Notes: generated from the letters alone by a model not told the origin. Counted from the stretch's first letter, positions 35,232 through 43,436 are shown. The stretch: 64,000 bases of DNA from Kordia sp050633145 (GCF_050633145.1 NZ_JBOEFY010000015.1:124001-188000); one strand, 5' to 3'. Numbers and translations are program-made.

Positions 35232-36173
35232 ATGAGAAAACAAATACTGTTTACATTAATTACCCTATTTTCAATTACAAGTGTATTTGCACAACCGGGA
35301 ATGAAAAAAAAGGTTAAACAAGCTAAATTATTAAAAGAAAAAATTCTATTAGTTCCTATTGAAGATTCTGAATTTGGAGAGCGATTTAAAGCTGCTGTTC
35401 AAGAAATTTGGACCTTTAATGAAAATGTAAAATTTGTTACCGAAGAAGAATTTAAAACATTTTTAAAAAATAAAAAAGAACGTGAGACTTATGCGTATTT
35501 AAATTACGCTGATTTTATATCAGTAGGATTGCATCCTGGAAATATTATCAAAGTAAGTCTCTTAGGAAAAGCTGCGCCTATATATTATGTAACAGTTAGT
35601 TCAGAATATCTAGCAAGTATACCTACACTAAACTCTTCAAAAGTAATATCAACAAACAAAAAAGAAGAAATTTCTAAAGCAGATTTATTATTTGCAGTGA
35701 AGCAGCTCCAAAACCATGTTTTTTCTTTTAGCAAGTATAAAAAAATGAGTCGAAAAGAAGCTATGAAAGCTTATAAAGAAGGATTAGATGGCGTGAAGGT
35801 TTTAAAAAATAAAACACTTTTAATTGAAGAAAACACACTCACTAGAAAAGCTTTAAAGAAAATAAAATCTATCTATAAATATGATTATAAAATTGTAACC
35901 AAGGAAGTAATTGAAGATGCTATTGTGAATAGCTATGAAGACAAGGTCTACATAAAAGGACTTGCAATAATACAACCTCCGATGACAAGTAACGCTTTAA
36001 ATTCCATAAATGATTATGGTACTTTCACTATGGTGACTTATGGTATTTATGATTCCGTAACTAACGAATCTATATACGCTTTTATTCCCACAAGTAAGGT
36101 TAGTATTTCCATAGCTGTAAAAAAGAAAATATCGCTTAAAGACTTAAAGAAATTAGCAGCTGATATCAAATAA
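35232..36173 (+). CDS. secreted protein of unknown function
   Basis: 313 aa with a Sec signal peptide (MRKQILFTLITLFSITSVFAQ). Lysine-rich mature protein made of two similar halves: LKEKILLVPIEDSEF...WTFNENVKFVTEEEF and LKNKTLLIEENTLTRKALKK...YDYKIVTKEVI. This suggests a duplicated domain of about 130 residues. No catalytic motif or known family seen. Periplasmic location expected. Confidence 0.7.
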   Translation: MRKQILFTLITLFSITSVFAQPGMKKKVKQAKLLKEKILLVPIEDSEFGERFKAAVQEIWTFNENVKFVTEEEFKTFLKNKKERETYAYLNYADFISVGLHPGNIIKVSLLGKAAPIYYVTVSSEYLASIPTLNSSKVISTNKKEEISKADLLFAVKQLQNHVFSFSKYKKMSRKEAMKAYKEGLDGVKVLKNKTLLIEENTLTRKALKKIKSIYKYDYKIVTKEVIEDAIVNSYEDKVYIKGLAIIQPPMTSNALNSINDYGTFTMVTYGIYDSVTNESIYAFIPTSKVSISIAVKKKISLKDLKKLAADIK

Positions 36174-36201
36174 AAAATACTAAAAACTTTATACTTTATA
36201 C

Positions 36202-36234
36202 AAAAATGTCGCTATCTACATAGCGACATTTTTT
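36202..36234 (+). terminator. intrinsic terminator
   Basis: AAATGTCGCTAT / ATAGCGACATTT hairpin with a CTAC tetraloop and T-tail, 28 bp after the preceding gene. A-run on the other flank may also serve the convergent precursor gene. Confidence 0.88.
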
Positions 36235-36337
36235 ATTTACAATTAAGCCAATATACGTTGGTTAAATATATAGATTCAATTACAAAAACAACTTAAAAAG
36301 TGGTCATTGGGATATTTTTAAGTTGTACTCTAAGTTG

Positions 36338-36493
36338 TTAATAGCAAAATGCGCTATTTGTACAATGTAAAGGATTTAATGAACCTCTAGATGAATGCGG
36401 AAATGTTCCTCCACCTTTTACCGTTTTAGCATTTAAGGTTGCTATTTGTGATTTTTTTAATTCTAATGATTTGAATGATTTTTGAATTTTCAT
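36338..36493 (-). CDS. lanthipeptide-like precursor (pair member 2)
   Basis: 51 aa from the ATG at 36493; a longer frame from 36535 adds 14 residues without leader character. Leader MKIQKSFKSLELKKSQIATL followed by NAKTVKGGG; core ends SLNPLHCTNSAFCY. The core end closely matches that of the neighbouring precursor at 36638-36817 (INPLNCTMSAYCAY), so both peptides probably receive the same modification. Two cysteines and several Ser/Thr per core. No modifying enzyme nearby. Confidence 0.75.
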   Translation of the reverse strand: MKIQKSFKSLELKKSQIATLNAKTVKGGGTFPHSSRGSLNPLHCTNSAFCY

Positions 36494-36578
36494 AATGTGA
36501 TAATTTTTAAATATTAAATAATTTTTTATAAGCATTTACATGCTGAAATCTTATCGTTTTTTGATAATGAGTTTTACT

Positions 36579-36612
36579 AAAAAAACAACTCCAAACTCTA
36601 GTTTAGAGTTGT
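36579..36612 (-). terminator. terminator after precursor 1
   Basis: ACAACTC-C-AAACT / AGTTT-A-GAGTTGT hairpin; minus strand T-run of seven follows. The same hairpin type, flanked by the same words (TTACTAAAAAAACAACTCC), recurs at 40754-40789. Confidence 0.75.
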
Positions 36613-36637
36613 CCAATTGTAATTAAAATAATCAAAA

Positions 36638-36817
36638 CTAGTACGCACAATATGCGCTCATTGTACAATTTAATGGATTGATAGTTCCACATGCAGCAGC
36701 TACAACCGAAGTTGAAACGGTTGATCCACCTAATACTGATGTAACTTCTTTATTAGACAATTCAGCCACAACTGACTTCTTTAATTCTAACATATTTGAT
36801 TTTCTATTTTTTTTCAT
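36638..36817 (-). CDS. lanthipeptide-like precursor (pair member 1)
   Basis: 59 aa. Leader begins MKKNRKSNMLELKKSVVAEL and reaches SVLGGST, the K-x-L-E-L-K-K-S-x-(V/I)-A-x-L...GG pattern shared with the other precursors here. The core is rich in Ser, Thr, Val and Ala and ends CGTINPLNCTMSAYCAY, with three cysteines. It has its own terminator and is followed 145 bp later by the second precursor with a homologous core end. Lies 189 bp after the AraC-type regulator on the same strand. Confidence 0.75.
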   Translation of the reverse strand: MKKNRKSNMLELKKSVVAELSNKEVTSVLGGSTVSTSVVAAACGTINPLNCTMSAYCAY

Positions 36818-36837
36818 AATAATAAAAGATTAAAATA

Positions 36838-36965
36838 ATTCTCCTACTCTATTAGCTTTTCGGATTCCGCTATGAAGAATGTTTTTTGGCCTAGAACAAT
36901 TCTTCTCAAAGGAAATTAAAAGTGTAAGAAAACACACGTGAACCGACAAGGATTGACAAAATTCA
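36838..36965 (-). promoter_or_regulatory. conserved upstream region of precursor genes, copy A
   Basis: On the minus strand AATTTTGTCAATCCTTGTCGG (36963-36943 region) is followed about 85 bp later by ATCCGAAAAGCTAATAGAG and TAGG just before the precursor ATG. Both words recur in the same order upstream of the 41590-41787 precursor (41800-41925). Likely a promoter plus a conserved leader RNA or operator. Confidence 0.55.
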
Positions 36966-37006
36966 AGCTGTCCCGATAATTGTTTACGTAACACTCCTAA
37001 AAAGAG

Positions 37007-38134
37007 TTAAGATTCTTTGGAAAAACTCTTTTGATAAGATGTTGGTGACATTCCTGTTGTCTTTTTAAAAGCTGTGTAGAATGAAGAGCGATTATTGAAT
37101 CCTGTTGCATCAATAATTTCGTTAATGTTCATAGTATTAGAAGTATCAGACAGTAACACTATTGCTTCTTTGATACGATAGTTGTTTATAAATTCGAAGA
37201 AATTCGATTGAAAATATTTATTAATAATTTGAGAAGTATGGTGCTTGGAAAGATTTAATAAATCTGCCAGTTTATCTAATGTCAATGTATGATCTAAATA
37301 GACTTTTTCTATTCCCATCAAATCTTCCAATTTTTGCTTCATTTCAAGAGCAAAAGATTCTAACATTCCATTTTTTCTATATTTTATATATGGAATGATT
37401 TTTTTTCCAGAGAAAATATCTGGTTGCATAAAGCTAAAATAAGAGACAATTCCAATAAATGCTACAATACAATACCCAATGGTATAATCGCCTGCAAGTG
37501 TCATCAATTTTAAATAACCTAATAAAAAGTATAGAGAAAAAGAAATTACGTATGCTGTAAAGCAAGTAAATAAGCTCAATACCCAAAGTCTTTTATGTGA
37601 AGAAAAATTTTCTTTTTTGTATTTGCGGTACTCGTTATAGATCAATCCGATATAAAAAAACATTATGAGTATGATAATGAGAATGATATAATCTCTGTAT
37701 ATTTTACCTAGTGTAATCTCTTGAGAAAAGAACATTTGTCGAGCTGTCTGAAGCTTTTCTGAAGCTGACAAAATATAAAAGTCGCCATACGCTATAAAAA
37801 TTGATAACGTAGGAATGGCATGCAAACCATCTTTTAACCGTAACTTTTTTTGATATAATACCCGACGAATGTATAGAAGCAACAAAGGTCCATAAGAAAT
37901 CCAAGGAATCAAGTTTGTAAATAGTAAATGCGGATGGTACAATCCTTTGTTCGTAGCCCAATATGAACAGTTATACAGTAAGTTATACGAAAACAGCAAT
38001 AGAAATATTCCAAAAAGTCTATTAGCTACTCTATCTCCTTTCCGCTTTAGAAAAAACAAAATTCCTAAAATAAATGCCTGAAAAGAAAATGCAAAAAATA
38101 GCATGATCCATATATCAATTTGTAGTGTAGTCAC
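37007..38134 (-). CDS. 7TM-AraC type transcription regulator
   Basis: 375 aa. Seven hydrophobic segments fill about residues 8-235 (IWIMLFFAFSFQAFILGILF is the first), followed by a cytoplasmic AraC-type HTH domain (about 275-372: DKLADLLNLSKHHTSQIINK, FEFINNYRIKEA, INEIIDATGFNNRSSFYTAF, KKTTGMSPTSYQ). This architecture is a one-protein membrane sensor-regulator. It is about 60% alike by eye to the product of 43437-44549. Precursor peptide genes lie immediately downstream on the same strand, suggesting a functional link. Confidence 0.9.
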   Translation of the reverse strand: MTTLQIDIWIMLFFAFSFQAFILGILFFLKRKGDRVANRLFGIFLLLFSYNLLYNCSYWATNKGLYHPHLLFTNLIPWISYGPLLLLYIRRVLYQKKLRLKDGLHAIPTLSIFIAYGDFYILSASEKLQTARQMFFSQEITLGKIYRDYIILIIILIMFFYIGLIYNEYRKYKKENFSSHKRLWVLSLFTCFTAYVISFSLYFLLGYLKLMTLAGDYTIGYCIVAFIGIVSYFSFMQPDIFSGKKIIPYIKYRKNGMLESFALEMKQKLEDLMGIEKVYLDHTLTLDKLADLLNLSKHHTSQIINKYFQSNFFEFINNYRIKEAIVLLSDTSNTMNINEIIDATGFNNRSSFYTAFKKTTGMSPTSYQKSFSKES

Positions 38135-38222
38135 AATCGGTTACTAAATGAACAATTTTTATTACTAGTAAGTTACTCAAAAAGTAATTAATTCTTCTTA
38201 GATATTTATATGAATACCTAAA

Positions 38223-38253
38223 AAAACTCCCAAAGATTATTTTGGGAGTTTTT
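38223..38253 (-). terminator. terminator of the alginate lyase gene
   Basis: ACTCCCAAA / TTTGGGAGT with T-runs on both sides; lies 27 bp past the minus-strand stop of the alginate lyase gene. Confidence 0.85.
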
Positions 38254-38279
38254 CACTTTTGCTAATTCGGGAAAATTAA

Positions 38280-39611
38280 TTAATGTGTAATACTTAAATT
38301 TTTAATTCGTACAATTCCGTTAGAACCTGTATAATTTACATTTTTAACAGATTGCAAATAGTTTCCAACTTTAAAGTAATTTCCTGAGGCATTTGTTCCT
38401 ATAGCTTGAGAGAATATTTCATTAGAACCATCAAAAACTTTAACGACTCCATTATTATAAGAAATTTTAAATGTATAACTCGCACCTAATTGATAGCCAT
38501 TATCAACAAACACACTACCATTCAATACTTCTTCTGTAATATAACCACTAATTTTTAGTCGCACACCACCAGACGATTGATCTCGATCACCATAAAACTG
38601 TAATCTAATTACATCATCTACCGTATTATTTGGTCCGTGAATTTGGGCAAAACACAACACACCATTATCCTGTTCTTGTACACTACCATTTACAATTTTT
38701 GCGCTCGCTGGTAACTTGTCAACTCTAACAGTAAACGTCATGGTATTGTTCCCTGAAGAACCGCTCCAATTGGCTAAGTTTCCATTGCTCATTTCTCGTA
38801 ATTCTACTCTTGGATTCCCAGAAGTAGCAGATCCGCCTAAGCCTCTGTAACATTTAAAATAAGTCCATTCACCATCTGTGTAGAAATAATTTGGATCTTC
38901 GTATGTAGCAAAAGTCTCTCCAGTGGAAGACAAAACATTGTCTCTATATGTGGCTCCAGATCCTGGACTTCCAGTAAATCCGTTTAATTTCCAGTTATTT
39001 GAGCTAAGTCCTAAAACATCGCCTGGAGAATCACCATTTCCTCCTGGATCTGTAGTTCCACCTGCTCCATAAATTTCTGCTTCTGTAATACTATTCCATG
39101 CACTTGAAGAGTTTCCAAAACAAGAAATTCGGACATAACGCACATTTACTGCATTAAAAGTATAGGTTTCAAGATTATTAGTGTTTCCACTACTTCCCGT
39201 AGTTTTTTTATCGACAATGGTTTGCAAATTTGAAGTTGTAGTTCCTACTCTAATTTTAAAGTATGCTTTTCGTTGATTTCCTTTATAGAAAGCCAATTTT
39301 ACAGATGATACAGATTTTACAGAACCCAAATCGTATGTAATATACTTTCCATTATATCCTTTTGACGACCATCTGGTTCCTAAATTACCATCTAAGGTAT
39401 TCTGCGGAACATTTCCGTCATCTCCGTTAGCAGAGACACTATTTGGTATAATTTCTCCATTTTTAGCCTGTATTGGTAATTTTCCATTTTCAATAGCTTC
39501 TTCATCTATTATGATGACTTCATCAACAGAACATGAATAACATAAAAGAATACTCATAAACAGCATAAACCTTAGTGGTTTGTATGTCACACTTAAAAAA
39601 ATTTGTTTCAT
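38280..39611 (-). CDS. alginate lyase, polysaccharide lyase family 7, with discoidin-type domain
   Basis: 443 aa lipoprotein (signal ending LLCYSCSVDE). An N-terminal F5/8-type-C / CBM32-like domain (about 50-180: GNLGTRWSSKGYNGKYITYD, RYVRISCFGNSSSAWNSITE) precedes an alginate_lyase2 domain (about 200-443). The PL7 catalytic regions are visible: RVELREM, FAQIHG and YFKVGNYLQS. It cleaves alginate by beta-elimination at the cell surface. A Gly/Asp linker joins the domains. No other alginate-utilisation gene is nearby. A triple operator-like sequence lies just upstream. Confidence 0.92.
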   Translation of the reverse strand: MKQIFLSVTYKPLRFMLFMSILLCYSCSVDEVIIIDEEAIENGKLPIQAKNGEIIPNSVSANGDDGNVPQNTLDGNLGTRWSSKGYNGKYITYDLGSVKSVSSVKLAFYKGNQRKAYFKIRVGTTTSNLQTIVDKKTTGSSGNTNNLETYTFNAVNVRYVRISCFGNSSSAWNSITEAEIYGAGGTTDPGGNGDSPGDVLGLSSNNWKLNGFTGSPGSGATYRDNVLSSTGETFATYEDPNYFYTDGEWTYFKCYRGLGGSATSGNPRVELREMSNGNLANWSGSSGNNTMTFTVRVDKLPASAKIVNGSVQEQDNGVLCFAQIHGPNNTVDDVIRLQFYGDRDQSSGGVRLKISGYITEEVLNGSVFVDNGYQLGASYTFKISYNNGVVKVFDGSNEIFSQAIGTNASGNYFKVGNYLQSVKNVNYTGSNGIVRIKNLSITH

Positions 39612-39636
39612 TGTTTAGATTTTTGGTTAAAATTAT

Positions 39637-39674
39637 TTGGTAAACCAATTTGGTTATCCAGATTGGTTTACCAA
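39637..39674. promoter_or_regulatory. three operator-like sites, 13-bp period
   Basis: TTGGTAAACCAA (39637-39648), TTGGTTATCCAG (39650-39661) and TTGGTTTACCAA (39663-39674) begin exactly 13 bp apart. The outer two are palindromic (TTGGTwwACCAA), a form used by GntR/FadR-type regulators. They are 26 bp before the alginate lyase ATG on its 5' side. Confidence 0.65.
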
Positions 39675-39856
39675 TTATACAATGAATTATAATACTTTGA
39701 ATAACGGAAAACCGTAAAAAAGATAAGGTTTAACCTAGATAACAATCTGTAAGTGTATCAATTAGAAAAATGAGACAAGTGCCTCAGAAATTATCAATAA
39801 GAAAAATAGATAGTTTCTTATCTGATAGAAATATTAAAAAGATAAGTGAGAAGATA

Positions 39857-40606
39857 TTATACTAAGTATATGACTGCAATAGAAAACAGTATAACACCAT
39901 AAATTAATGTAAAGGCTTTTCCTGAGATTTTACTCCCCATTTTTGCTCCGAAGAAATTTGCTATAAAATAGGTTCCGAAAAGAATTCCTACCAATTGCCA
40001 ATCGACAGGGTTTTCAAAATTATATTTAATAAATGCTCCATAACTCACTGGTGGAATTAAGATTGCTAAACTCAGTGCGCGTGCATATTCTTTTTTTAAT
40101 TTAAAAACTCCAATTAAAATTGGCACCATTAGTACACCTGCTCCAATTCCAAACATTCCGCCCAAAATTCCTGTACAAGCCGCCAAAATACCAATCCAAT
40201 ACACAGAAATATGTTCTTTGTCTGCTGCTTTAGCATTTTTCTTTAAGTACGATCTAAATTGCATCAACGCAATAATGATTAATAATACCGCGAAGTAATA
40301 TTTTAAGTCCGTTTCTCCAATATAAAAAGCAAATACAGCTCCAAAATAGGAGAAAATACAATACGCTATAACGCCGACGACAATATTGAGCCACTGCTGT
40401 TTTACATATTTGTAAAGTGACATTACGCCTAATAAGCTCATAGGTCCTAACATCATGGTAAGTACACTTCCTTGTGCTGCCAATTGTGACATTCCGCAGT
40501 ATAAAACTAGAAAAGATACTAAAAACGGGCCGCCACCAATTCCAGCGAATCCTCCAATATATCCAACAACTAAACCTAACACTACATAAATAAGTGGATC
40601 ACACAT
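39857..40606 (-). CDS. TauE/SafE family sulfite/anion exporter
   Basis: 249 aa, about eight membrane helices. Two repeated halves each begin with the family's glycine-rich motif: GYIGGFAGIGGGPFLVSFLV (about 15-34) and GILGGMFGIGAGVLMVPILI. The family exports sulfite, sulfoacetate or similar small organic anions across the inner membrane; the substrate here is unknown. Single gene on the minus strand after an intergenic region free of genes. Confidence 0.92.
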   Translation of the reverse strand: MCDPLIYVVLGLVVGYIGGFAGIGGGPFLVSFLVLYCGMSQLAAQGSVLTMMLGPMSLLGVMSLYKYVKQQWLNIVVGVIAYCIFSYFGAVFAFYIGETDLKYYFAVLLIIIALMQFRSYLKKNAKAADKEHISVYWIGILAACTGILGGMFGIGAGVLMVPILIGVFKLKKEYARALSLAILIPPVSYGAFIKYNFENPVDWQLVGILFGTYFIANFFGAKMGSKISGKAFTLIYGVILFSIAVIYLV

Positions 40607-40753
40607 GCAACAACATTTTGCCGCAATTTACTCGAAAAGTTTAGTTTTAAAAAAGAATAATACGCTAGAACTATTTTTAATTCTTCCTTACATGAAATTA
40701 GTGCAACTTACAGTATTGAATATGTCTTACTAACTTTTCAATAGTGAGTTTCA

Positions 40754-40789
40754 CTAAAAAAACAACTCCAAACCGAGGTTTGGAGCTGT
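40754..40789 (-). terminator. terminator without an intact gene upstream
   Basis: ACAACTCCAAACC / GGTTTGGAGcTGT hairpin with a minus-strand T-run; near copy of 36579-36612 including flanking words. The only thing upstream on this strand within 250 bp is a possible decayed precursor. Confidence 0.75.
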
Positions 40790-40814
40790 CCAACTGTAGT
40801 TAAATTAATTAAAA

Positions 40815-40905
40815 TTAATACATGAAATAAGCAATCAATACATACGCTGAGGGATAAATTATAGTATCCAATTCTACCTAAATTAAAGTTGCAGACTTAC
40901 TTTTC
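40815..40905 (-). pseudogene. possible decayed precursor-peptide gene
   Basis: Upstream of the orphan terminator a minus-strand frame ends PSAYVLIAYFMY, reminiscent of the SAYCAY and SAFCY ends of the 36.3-36.8 kb precursors. Further up a stop interrupts KSKSATLI, which recalls the leader word KKSQIATL. No intact start or GG motif remains. The evidence is mainly the conserved terminator and weak end similarity. The remaining sequence of 40607-41039 shows nothing else. Confidence 0.25.
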
Positions 40906-41039
40906 AAAAAATCTACTTATTCTTGGTCTGTTAGGCAATCATAGCTTTCTTAGTCAGTAAATCATGAACTTTTGAATTGCTCTATAAATAGTATCGTTTT
41001 AATAATTAAACTCCATACGAACATCAGTATATAACCACC

Positions 41040-41288
41040 TTATACTGGGCAAGTTCTAATAGTTTCAAGACATCTTCTTGGGTCTATTGTTTCTTCACCA
41101 CATATAAATCCACAAGTGTATGCACAAGTATTTGCACAGGTGTTAGCACATGTTACATCCATCGTTGGAGGACAACAAGAATAACCATGACATGTATACG
41201 TTCCTCCTCCTTTAAGATGACGTTGCTCTAAGTGTGCAATTGTCGATTTTTTGATGTGTAAAAATGACTTTTTGATCTGTTTTTTCAT
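41040..41288 (-). CDS. cysteine-rich lanthipeptide-like precursor with CANT repeats
   Basis: 82 aa. Leader MKKQIKKSFLHIKKSTIAHL continues to RHLKGGG. The core holds 12 cysteines and a tandem series TCANTCANTCAYTCGFICG, so Thr and Cys alternate every four residues, which is ideal for a run of overlapping or consecutive thioether rings. It ends RCLETIRTCPV; the last residues RTCPV match the next gene's product. Third gene of a minus-strand group of three. Confidence 0.8.
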   Translation of the reverse strand: MKKQIKKSFLHIKKSTIAHLEQRHLKGGGTYTCHGYSCCPPTMDVTCANTCANTCAYTCGFICGEETIDPRRCLETIRTCPV

Positions 41289-41325
41289 AATGTTTACGGT
41301 TTTAATGATTTTTAAAATTACAATG

Positions 41326-41520
41326 TTACACTGGACACGTACGAAACGTCTCTGTGAATGTGCAAGATCGATAGGTAACTAAACAAAGAATTGGAATAAA
41401 TGTTGGACATAAATGTGGTACCGCTGATCCTCCTTTTATCATATCAATTTTTTTGTCTGATAAACTTGCAATGTTAGATTTATTAATCTTTAACGTTTTT
41501 TCTATCTTTTTTTTCTTCAT
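41326..41520 (-). CDS. lanthipeptide-like precursor (group of three, middle)
   Basis: 64 aa. Leader MKKKKIEKTLKINKSNIASL continues to MIKGG; core of about 33 residues with four cysteines, ending SCTFTETFRTCPV. The RTCPV end equals that of the 41040-41288 peptide although the rest of the cores differ. A CCGAAAAATAAATAAGTAGG word lies in its 5' leader, as in the flanking precursor genes. Confidence 0.8.
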   Translation of the reverse strand: MKKKKIEKTLKINKSNIASLSDKKIDMIKGGSAVPHLCPTFIPILCLVTYRSCTFTETFRTCPV

Positions 41521-41589
41521 GATGATTAGTGTTTTTAATTTAATAATGCCTACTTATTTATTTTTCGGCATTTGTTTTTATTGTAAGTC

Positions 41590-41787
41590 TTAACAAGTAG
41601 TGTGTGGACACTGATAACAATTGGTATACAAAAGTGTAGCACAACCCTGTGTACAATCTTCTGTCTCACAATTCAATCGATCTTCAGATTCAAGTCCAAT
41701 AGTTCCACCTTTTAATTGTGACGTCTTAAAATTTGAAATCACAGACTTATTTAAAGACAAACTTGAATTAAATTCTTGTTTTTTCAT
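41590..41787 (-). CDS. lanthipeptide-like precursor (group of three, first)
   Basis: 65 aa. Leader MKKQEFNSSLSLNKSVISNF continues to SQLKGG; core with eight cysteines, starting TIGLESEDRLNCETEDCTQG and ending TNCYQCPHTTC. First of three same-strand precursor genes spaced 38-70 bp. The region upstream carries two conserved words shared with the 36.8 kb precursor locus. Confidence 0.8.
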   Translation of the reverse strand: MKKQEFNSSLSLNKSVISNFKTSQLKGGTIGLESEDRLNCETEDCTQGCATLLYTNCYQCPHTTC

Positions 41788-41799
41788 GATAAATAAATT

Positions 41800-41925
41800 A
41801 TAGTAATGCCTACTCTACTAGTTTTTCGGCTTCCCCTTTTCTGAATAAATGGCCGTTTATTTCTATCCTAAAGTAAGTCAGAAAAGCCTGTAAAATATCC
41901 TAACCGATAAAGATTTACAAAATTA
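41800..41925 (-). promoter_or_regulatory. conserved upstream region of precursor genes, copy B
   Basis: Minus strand: AATTTTGTAAATCTTTATCGG (41925-41903 region), then about 80 bp later GCCGAAAAACTAGTAGAGTA and GGCATTA before the ATG. The first word aligns with AATTTTGTCAATCCTTGTCGG at copy A. A GCC...GGC pairing around GAAAAACTAGTAGAGTA could form a small hairpin in the leader RNA; the 41530-41560 spacer has AUGCC...GGCAU in the same position. Confidence 0.55.
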
Positions 41926-42069
41926 TAGTCCTTCCAATTTTAAGAAAATGTGGCATCCTGTTTATACTCTTAGTTTATAGAGCTACGCAATTATTTTAAA
42001 AAAAATCAATGTACTTTTGTGCGTTTGGTATTCATATTGTATACACCTATAAAAACTAACATATAGCGT

Positions 42070-43263
42070 ATGAAAAAATTAATACTCTCCATTAGTATCT
42101 CTTTATTTTTAATTGCCTGTGGAAGTGTAAAAAAAACACAAGAAGCTCTTAATACAGGAAATTATGATTTGGTAATTAATAATGCCATTAATCAATTAAA
42201 GAAGAATAAAACTCGAAAAAGGAAACAACAATACGTGCATTTGCTTGAAAGTGCATACGCAAAAGCTGTTGAACGAGATTTGTCTGAGATTCGATTCATA
42301 CAAAAAGAAAGAAATCCGGAAAAGTTAGAAACGCTTTACAATCTGTATGTTGGACTAGACAATAGGCAGCAATTAATAAAACCATTGCTTCCATTGCCTA
42401 TTTTAAAAGAAGGAAGAAATGCACGATTTACCTTAAATGATTATTCGGAAGAGATTATTGGCGCTAAAGATAAATTGACTGCACATTTATATGAAAAAGC
42501 TTCATTGTCAATGCTGCAAAATTCAGGCAATAAATATACATATCGAAAAACTTTTGACGATTTACGTTATATCGAAGAAATTTCACCTAACTATAAAAAT
42601 GTGCGTCAATTAATGGAAGAAGCACATGCAAAAGGAACTGATTTTGTATTGGTTAACCTAAATAATATTACGAATAAAGTAATTCCAAAACGGTTAGAAG
42701 ATGACTTGTTAAACTTTAATACGTATGGTTTAAATGATACTTGGACCGTGTATCATGGAAATGAAATTCCAGAAATAAACTACGATTTTGGGTTAATTCT
42801 AGATTTTAGAGACATTCAAGTATCTCCTGAACAAATTAGAGAAAAACAAGTGATTAAGGAAAAGCAAGTAAAAGATGGTTGGAAATATGCGCTCGATACG
42901 AATGGAAATGTATTAAAAGACAGTCTTGGAAATGATATTAAGGTTGATAAATTTAAAACAGTTCGTTGTGAACTCTATGAATTCACGCAGTTTAAAGCTG
43001 CTAAAGTAGATGGACAAGTACGGTATGTAAATTATAAAACACAGCAATTGATTGATGCTTTTCCACTGACTACCGAATTTATTTTTGAACATTCGTATGC
43101 AGATTTTGATGGTGACAGAAGAGCTTTAGACGACAGATATAGAGATTTAATTACTGTAAGAGCTGTTCCATTTCCTAGCAATGAACAAATGATTTATGAT
43201 TCGGGAGAAGATTTAAAAGCACGACTCAAAGCCATTTTGACACGAAATAAATTTAGGCGTTGA
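42070..43263 (+). CDS. lipoprotein of unknown function, probable helical-repeat N-terminus
   Basis: 397 aa. Lipoprotein signal (SISLFLIACGSVKK). The first 110 residues (ALNTGNYDLVINNAINQLKK) read as TPR-like helices. The rest is mixed, with an unusual KEKQV-rich segment and DTNGNVLKDSLGNDIKVD, a YD-like or extended loop. Typical of conserved Flavobacteriaceae envelope lipoproteins without assigned role. Diverges from the precursor group. Confidence 0.75.
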   Translation: MKKLILSISISLFLIACGSVKKTQEALNTGNYDLVINNAINQLKKNKTRKRKQQYVHLLESAYAKAVERDLSEIRFIQKERNPEKLETLYNLYVGLDNRQQLIKPLLPLPILKEGRNARFTLNDYSEEIIGAKDKLTAHLYEKASLSMLQNSGNKYTYRKTFDDLRYIEEISPNYKNVRQLMEEAHAKGTDFVLVNLNNITNKVIPKRLEDDLLNFNTYGLNDTWTVYHGNEIPEINYDFGLILDFRDIQVSPEQIREKQVIKEKQVKDGWKYALDTNGNVLKDSLGNDIKVDKFKTVRCELYEFTQFKAAKVDGQVRYVNYKTQQLIDAFPLTTEFIFEHSYADFDGDRRALDDRYRDLITVRAVPFPSNEQMIYDSGEDLKARLKAILTRNKFRR

Positions 43264-43313
43264 GTTTAAAAAAAGGTAATCTAAAACACGGTATAAATTA
43301 TTTATATCTAATA

Positions 43314-43370
43314 GAGCACAGTCGAGAAGTCTTAATTAAAAGATCTTTTCATAGAATCTCGACTGCGCTC
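43314..43370. repeat. palindromic GAGCnCAGTCGAGA element
   Basis: GAGCACAGTCGAGA (43314-43327) and TCTCGACTGCGCTC (43357-43370) are inverted copies with one mismatch around a 29-bp AT-rich centre. It belongs to the TTCGACT/GCTCAG intergenic family and lies between convergent genes, where it could also act as a terminator. Confidence 0.7.
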
Positions 43371-43436
43371 GATTTGACATATTTATTCTAACAATCTAAA
43401 AGTGAAGCGCATATACCCATCTAAGTTAGTCTAAAA

